Of a DNA stretch of 64,000 nucleotides, positions 57,006-64,000 are shown one piece after another. The stretch comes from Plectrocnemia conspersa. Lineage: Eukaryota > Arthropoda > Insecta > Trichoptera > Polycentropodidae. Each line of letters opens with the position of its first letter. The stretch's first letter is position 1. The stretch is from the NCBI GenBank assembly GCA_009617715.1, contig VTFK01000136.1, forward strand, positions 558,001 through 622,000, read 5' to 3'. Made by a program: the position numbers and the translations under genes. The notes beneath the pieces were generated by a model. That model saw only the letters and a list, made by a program, of their open reading frames with translations, did not search any database and was not told where the DNA came from.

Positions 57006-59516
57006 TATAATTATGTTAGATCTTTTTGGATAAAATATAATACTATGAATTAATTATTATTAAAAGATTGCTTATTTATTATGGCATAGATTAAAATCTG
57101 AGAAGAATAACGAGGACAGCGTGGAGTTCGTTGTGCCAACGTTTTTCCAACTTTCATTGCCGTTGTTTTGTAACCACAGCCGATTGTGTCATAAACAACA
57201 AAAGTAAAAATTTATAGTAGTAACTTTATTTTAATTTCAAATTATTTGTTGTATATTATAAATAAAAAGAGAAAGAGGTGAAAGCGATCGGATTTTTGTA
57301 AAACACTAGCAAATATTTAAACTTTTATCTCGTTTCACACATATGTATCAGATATAATCTATACTTCAAATTATATAATAGTTTATAATGTTTTTTTTGC
57401 TAAATATAATATTTAACGATAATAACATCCTTCTTGTAATGAACGTATATTATTTTAAAAAAACACTAATCTGGCGTTAAAATTTTTTCGGGATCAACAA
57501 CCCGGACCAGAAGTGATCACGTACTTAGCTATGAGTCAACAGAAATATCTGCATGTTTATCTTATGTAATATGATAATTAACGCAAGATTACGGATGCGA
57601 AATATTAATTAATTAATTATATACCAAATAAGTATACACGTTGTTTAGTTATTTTTATTTTTCATGAGCGTCACGTATAGTTGACACATAATGCGACACG
57701 TGGACTCCATATGAACCAAAAAGTGGTACATATCGCATGAAAAATGGAGTTTCACAAGCCGCTTTCAATTATGTATTCATTTTTTTAACATGTATGTATT
57801 TACAAGACTGACTTAATAACAAAAGCAATTGATTTGGTCTAAATGTGCATCAATAATAATGAAATTGATTGTACAGTTGTATCTTAAACTATATTTTACT
57901 ACAGTTATTATATGTTGTAAATATGATTTATAATGAACATAAACACATCGATATGTTACTGATTTCACTATTAAGCATTACTGAAAATAGAGTGCATATT
58001 AAATTATCTTTAAAAGGTAGTGAAAATGTATCATTGAATACATTATATTAATAGTTAAATTTTATTACAAAAAAACATATTAAAATAAAAAATGTAATAA
58101 TTTTATAATTTTGATTAAAAAGCATTGTTGATGTAAATCGTTTTCCATTAAAAATATTGAGTAAAGCAATATTTTAATTTAAGGCTTAGTAAACTATTTA
58201 AATATTTATAGATAAAAAAATAGTGTCTTAAAAATATATACGGAAAAACTACTAAAAAAACACTACTTTATTTATTTTTTGATTCAATAATAGTTTTACA
58301 AAAACATGCGGAATTATAGGCTTCTACCTTTTTTATATTGAATTATTTACGCTAACCAAAAAACGTAATTTTTATACTAAATATTTTTGTAGAAGGACAT
58401 TTTTTAGTCATATGTTTCTAGTTTTTCGCGCTTCTCAATTAAAGCAAAAAAAATGATGATGCACAGAAACACATAAAATCTCGATTAGTCTTATTTCGTT
58501 ATTAGTACGCGGAAATCTTCACTAATATCACTTTTTCATCACGCAATTGAAAAAATATTGCAACGATTAGCATTGTTCAAATAAGAAAAATCAGGCATTA
58601 CGCAAAAAAGATCAACTCATTGTTCCAATTTGATAAGAAGTGTCATAATTACGAAATTTTTCATTTTCACATCCGTTTGACCTCAAATGTTTCCCCGGCA
58701 TCCGGGTACGAGAACTCTTGAACCGATAATGATCGTCACGTTATAGTTCATTCGTCATATATGTACGAGGTTGTAGATGTTCCTAGACGGAATAGGTTAA
58801 GATGAGCAAACAGCATCCGCTCGTACATCCAAGGCCTTTCCTTGTCACGGTCGATGTTATCAATACTTGAATTGTAATAAATATTTGCAAGGCGAAATAT
58901 TTACACTCTGACACTCCTTTCATTTTCGTGCGAATTTCACCAATTTTCAATGTTTGTTCAAGAGTTTGTTTTCGCTTTATATTTGATGTTAAAAAGTGGT
59001 AGGTAATAATTGCTTTTTCACACAAATATACTCCTGAAAAATGTATGTCCAAAGTCTTTAATATCAATCTATAAACTGTTACAACAAGCAAGTTTTAATT
59101 CTGTAAACCTTTCCTATTATTATTCAGTATATATCTTCGTTGTAACCCAAATTAAATATTTTTAAAATTAACTGCTTATTTAATATTTTTAATTTGACTT
59201 ATAAATATATATATGGATAATATCCAGCAAAATACAGTGTTTAACATATCGGAGTATCTCTTATTTGAGAGTCGAAGGACCAGCGAAATACTGCTTAAAT
59301 ATTTTTCACGTCTTTCATATTTTTATAACAAATTTTCTAATCTCGCGTTTGTGCTGGTATTTTTATATAACCGAGATACAAATTGCAACTCAGTGGCGTT
59401 TTTATCAAGGTTGAAAAAATAAAAGATTTTTTTCTATTTCTACCAGCGATTAACAGCGAAATATTTTTTTATACATAAATATATGACATATATTGTATAA
59501 ATATTTACTATAAATA
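57006..59516. other. AT-rich DNA
   Basis: CpG-richer patches lie near 57100-57200, 58660-58760 and 58800-58860. Open frames here are short and uncharacteristic. No genes are called. Confidence 0.3.
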
Positions 59517-59545
59517 ATTTTGACTCATCCAGGATGAGTCAAAAT
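59517..59545. promoter_or_regulatory. 29-bp perfect palindrome with two AP-1 sites
   Basis: Two 14-bp arms surround a single central A. Each arm contains TGACTCA in opposite orientation, the AP-1/bZIP consensus. Chance occurrence of a 14-bp perfect arm is low but not negligible in a large genome. Confidence 0.5.
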
Positions 59546-60880
59546 AGACCTAGTCCGTACGTTACGAACGTCAACAATATAAAATTGAGCGTTTTCGCGC
59601 GCTTAGTTTGCTCAAGTTTAAGTATCTTGGCCATATTAGTAGTTTAAAATAAAAGTTTATTTGCACATATATTAAAAAATCTATTGCAAGAATTTATTTA
59701 TTAAGAGTAACTAATAGAAATATTCATGCATTAAGCTTGTGAATATTATTTATAAAACTATTGTATATATATATACATGTATGAATAACTTTAATTTACA
59801 TTTCAATGATTTAAATAATAATTGTGAAGTTAAACTAATCATAAACTAACATGATCAAAATCAAATGTATACGTTTTATTATAAAAGTGTTTTACTTGGC
59901 CTTTGTTATTACTATTGTGCTATTTGCTACAAAAAATTATATTATAACTAAAAAATATATATGACTATTTTTTTAATAATCAATATAAATTAAAATTGAA
60001 ATAATAAAAAAGTTTTTATATCGTTTTGTATTAAAATAAATACATAGTTATATTTTGACTTAATGTTGCATATAATATTTTACTATATAATATAATTAAA
60101 AAATGATTCCAATAAAATCTTATTTTGATAAAATAAAATGTTGTACAATTTTTAGAGTACAATAAATAATAAAATGCAAAAAAAAACAGAAGAAAAAAAC
60201 AAAAATAATATTTTAAACCCAAAAGCTTGAGCGTCCGATAAACGTACACTTGCTGCGGTACCTCACGATAGTGAGGGACCAACATTTACTTATATCATAA
60301 ATAATCCTTAAAATATTATTTTAAAGTATTTTTAGTATTATCGTTATGCCTAAATAATGACGACATTCGAAGCTTTTTTACCATTTATAGTTTTTAAATA
60401 AAAACATATATTGCTACCTATTTATTTGTTGCCAAATTTAAATTACATAAACATTTTTACTTTTAACACAGATATTAAATAACTATGAAATAAACCATGA
60501 TATTTTTTTAATATATAATAACTATTCCAAGAAGCAAATTGAATGAAAATATTACATATATTGTATTCCAATTAACCAAATGCATAATAGCTTCGATTTT
60601 TCCTTCCTGCCAATCATAAAATATTCTTTGCGTTACTGTTTTTTGTTAATCAGTATTTTAATATTTTTTATATGATAAAACAGGATTGTACCACTCAAAG
60701 CATACAATTTATAAACATCATATAAAAACATAAGTAAAAATGTTAAACAGTTCATTAAAATGTCATATTATACATCTACTATATTGACATAACATAAAAA
60801 TGCAAATATCAAATACATTTTACTTCTTCTAAAGCATATCTTCACACATAATATGTCAAACTTGAATCACATATTCGTTC
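59546..60880. other. AT-rich DNA with one GC-richer hairpin
   Basis: Around 60225-60285 a short GC-richer block contains a hairpin CCTCAC-GATA-GTGAGG, possibly a transposon end. Nothing else is seen. Confidence 0.3.
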
Positions 60881-61059
60881 GCCTCGTTGCCACATTTTCA
60901 GATTATGTTCTTACCCATCGCAATATTAAAGTTACAGTTTTTCGCTTTTAAAAACTTAAATTTCAAACATCACAATGACAAATTGCCTTCATTCACTCGA
61001 CTTTCACCAAACGTCTTTAAAACTACTTGGTATTCAAAGAGTAGCGTGGGCTCAAAACG

Positions 61060-61199
61060 ATGGATGATGCCGATGAAACTGCTACTGTGGACGACAAAGC
61101 TTCGTTTAATAAATTTCATAACGACACGTGTGTAGCTAGAGTCGAATTGTTTGTGTTTACATCGAAGAACGGTGAGGTAACCCGTCGGTCGTCATGCGA
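61060..61199 (+). CDS. Possible first coding exon, unknown gene
   Basis: An ATG frame encodes MDDADETATVDDKASFNKFH and continues CVARVELFVFTSKNGEVTRR, a balanced composition unlike the AT-driven frames around it. Two possible splice donors lie near its end: AACG|GTGAGG (about 61171) and GCGAG|GTGAAG (about 61200). Without splicing the frame runs to 61311 with a Cys-rich tail. The upstream 170 bp is CpG-richer and could be 5' UTR. I do not recognise a family. It is also possible that this is a chance frame in a regulatory island. Confidence 0.3.
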
Positions 61200-61311
61200 G
61201 GTGAAGGAAAACCACTTAATGTTTACTAAAAAATGTATATGTACGCAAAGTAAAGACAACAATTGTTTGCATAAAAATCTTTGGTGGAATTCAAAGTGTT
61301 TTTTGCGCTAA

Positions 61312-62275
61312 TATCGATAATAAACCAACGAAACATATTGACTCCTAAAATGGATTTCGTTTTCATTTGGTATACGAATTTCCATTGTGAATTGAACCAA
61401 TGAGTTTTGTAGCAAATAATTCGAATGTATTTGGTGTGAATTACAATATAATATAATGCTTTTCCTTATTTATTCACCTTATTATTAAATCATTCAAGGA
61501 AAATATATACGAATATGTGATACATTTTTTTTTTCATTTGGATCATTTATGACATACACAGATATATAATATATACGTACATATATTATTTAAATTTATT
61601 GTCTATTGTATTATACATAAACCTGGTACTCTTAATAAATTATAATAATAATAATAATATTAATCATTTAGTGTTTTAAATAGTATTTGAATGTCATTTA
61701 TTAACATAGCCTACAAGATAGACCAGTGACTAATATTTAAATCCTATTATAGTGTTTGACAATGTATGAAATAAGTTATCATTATATAATTATAATTCTG
61801 ATTGATCATTACAGATTGTGTTTTCCTCGATTTTTCTAATCTCATGGATGGATAAGCAAATTAAAATTGCGCTAGATCTTACATAGTGATATCTATTGTC
61901 ACTAATTTACATAATTTTGATAGTAAAATTAGACATAAATTAGACTTTCAGTCTAATGTTTCACTTGTAGTAGTTGTTGATTGTGTTGACTTCGTTGTAA
62001 CGCATTAAGCTAACGCCTGTTATGCTATTGTATAAATACAAATATTGCGTATTCACTAACACTCACTTATTGGTTAATTACTAATGTATATAAAATATAA
62101 TATAGTGATATTAAACTAAAGTTTAAAGTTTTTAATGTGATTGTTCGCATAAATATGTCATCAAAAGAAGCTTAAATTTTTCATAATATAATTATAATAT
62201 TTTTTAGTAATAAAGCAATGATTAATTTACAACTTATCCGTAAGAACTCTTTATTTTCTCTTCAATACACATAAG
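61312..62275. other. AT-rich DNA
   Basis: Nothing recognised. Confidence 0.3.
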
Positions 62276-62350
62276 GTTGGAATAGCATACTCCGTACGGT
62301 CTGGATTAATAATCCAAAGAACACGGGTTCAAGTCCTTGCAGCAGACTCA
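62276..62350 (+). ncRNA. tRNA-like sequence (tRNA pseudogene or SINE head)
   Basis: A stretch resembles a tRNA: an A-box-like TAGCATACTCCG, an anticodon-arm-like TGGATTAATAATCCA (4-bp stem, 7-nt loop), and an exact B-box GGTTCAAGTCC. The order and spacing are tRNA-like. The T-arm stem is only partly paired and the acceptor ends do not pair, so it is not a functional tRNA. It may be a decayed tRNA or the head of a SINE. Confidence 0.45.
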
Positions 62351-63507
62351 AATTGTTATTTATAAAAGCACGCTATTTTTAAAAAAAACAGCCATAGCTG
62401 TGTAACATCTATTGATTGTAAATTATAATTTATAAAATATTTTTTAATATGTATCATATATAGATAGCACCGATATTTTTAATACTGATTTACTACATTG
62501 TAACGTGATGGGCTTAAAATGGTTAATTTTTAATGATTTATAACATAAAGCAATTATTTTGGTAATTAAAATCACAGGTAAGAATAAGATTACGCTGAGT
62601 AAAATAAGCGCGAAATTTTGAGTCAAAGTTTAAGATTACAGTATCCTGCAATAAAAATTTAATGATATAATTACTTTAACTATTTATTTTTAATTAACAT
62701 TTAAGGCAATTAACTATAAATATATTTAAGTACTTATTATAAAACACATAATAAAGTCATTAGAAGTTGAAAAATCGTGCAAATAATATAAAATAATTTA
62801 AACGGTTACAAAGCTGCAGTTATTGTTTATTTTTAAACTGAAAAAATAATTAACGTTACTCAATTATTTGCTTTTTGACAGTAGCAAGCAAGTAGTCAAA
62901 TAAGAAAATTAGGAAACATGTGATTACAATACAATTTATATTAACATTACAAGTTTTGCAAATATTTAATATATATATTTTTTATATAATATAATACATT
63001 TTTTATGATATTATTGCACATTTCACTGGATCAAAAATTAAAACACGAATGTTTTCTGTGAAGCGGATTATTTGCTAATATTTTGAAAGATTAAAAGCTT
63101 CTTTTATTCGTGCCTTTCTTTGGGAGCTTTAATTGTAATCGTAACATTTGAATGTAAATAAACATAATTTTTATCTGAATTTATTGAAAAAACAAATGCA
63201 GATGCGCCTTTTGCATAGTTACGGCTTTCATTGTTGTTTAAAACATTTAAAGCCGACTATCTGTAAGCAGCTTTAATTATAAAATATATATTAGATATCC
63301 TCTATTTAAGACCTAGCTTGATTTTAATTAATCATCACGATATTCATCCGTAAGATTCATAAAATCTAGGTAAACCTTATCTGTGATGATCAATCTGAAT
63401 AATTATATAATCAATAATTCCGAACTCTCAGACACGATCCATATGTCATTCAAACCCAGGTCTTTCAGGTTTAATAGTCAGCGACTTATACGACTTTTTT
63501 GAAACAG
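62351..63507. other. AT-rich DNA, nothing recognised
   Basis: No features supported. Confidence 0.3.

Positions 63508-64000
<493 letters not shown>

Overview
This is an AT-rich (by eye roughly three quarters A+T), gene-poor stretch of an animal nuclear genome, most probably an insect or another arthropod. The reasons are: spliced genes with GT..AG junctions; TATA/Inr-type promoters; very long (TA)n microsatellites; and an arthropod-like set of transposons (mariner, piggyBac, hAT, pogo/Tigger, a Jockey/I-like LINE and a Ty3/Gypsy element). No species can be assigned from the sequence alone. There is no bacterial gene organisation, CRISPR array or rRNA, and no intact tRNA that I can see.

Layout. 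1-4.4 kb holds the 5' end of the only well-supported host gene. It is on the minus strand, with a CRE-like site and TATA box, a non-coding first exon, a ~2 kb intron, and an exon encoding a signal peptide, an Ala/Pro/Gln-rich linker and a run of 17 aspartates. 5.3-13.9 kb is a transposon graveyard: a pogo-like terminal structure, a decayed mariner, a piggyBac MITE, a hAT element nested inside a LINE 3' tail, and a further hAT-like relic. 13.9-25 kb is mostly featureless AT-rich DNA with a few CpG-richer islands and a 133-bp direct repeat. 25-27.6 kb has a hAT MITE with exact 8-bp target duplications and a piggyBac transposase relic. 29.4-31.1 kb is a 5'-truncated LINE. 32.0 kb is a candidate promoter. 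34.2-35.2 kb is a decayed Tigger/pogo element with perfect 23-bp terminal repeats. 37.6-39.4 kb has two unclassified structured repeats: a ~100-bp-arm foldback with 144-bp tandem units, and a 445-bp tandem duplication. 39.7-40.1 kb is a possible first exon. 41.9-47.7 kb is a nearly complete Ty3/Gypsy retrotransposon on the minus strand, inserted next to a degenerate ~200-bp tandem repeat. 48-64 kb is AT-rich, with a second mariner relic, a second piggyBac MITE, a tRNA-like sequence and possible short exons.

How the parts relate. The Gypsy element carries gag, protease, reverse transcriptase, RNase H and integrase in the usual order, but split by about six frame changes. Its two LTRs show no substitutions, so it looks young, and at least four of the breaks fall in short homopolymers. 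Assembly error or very recent decay are both possible. The other elements are old and inactive, and most are internally deleted. I found no clearly new multi-gene system. The items most worth checking are the poly-aspartate secreted protein, the frameshift pattern of the Gypsy element, the foldback/tandem repeat family at 37.7 kb, and the LINE 3' hairpin that has served as a hAT target.
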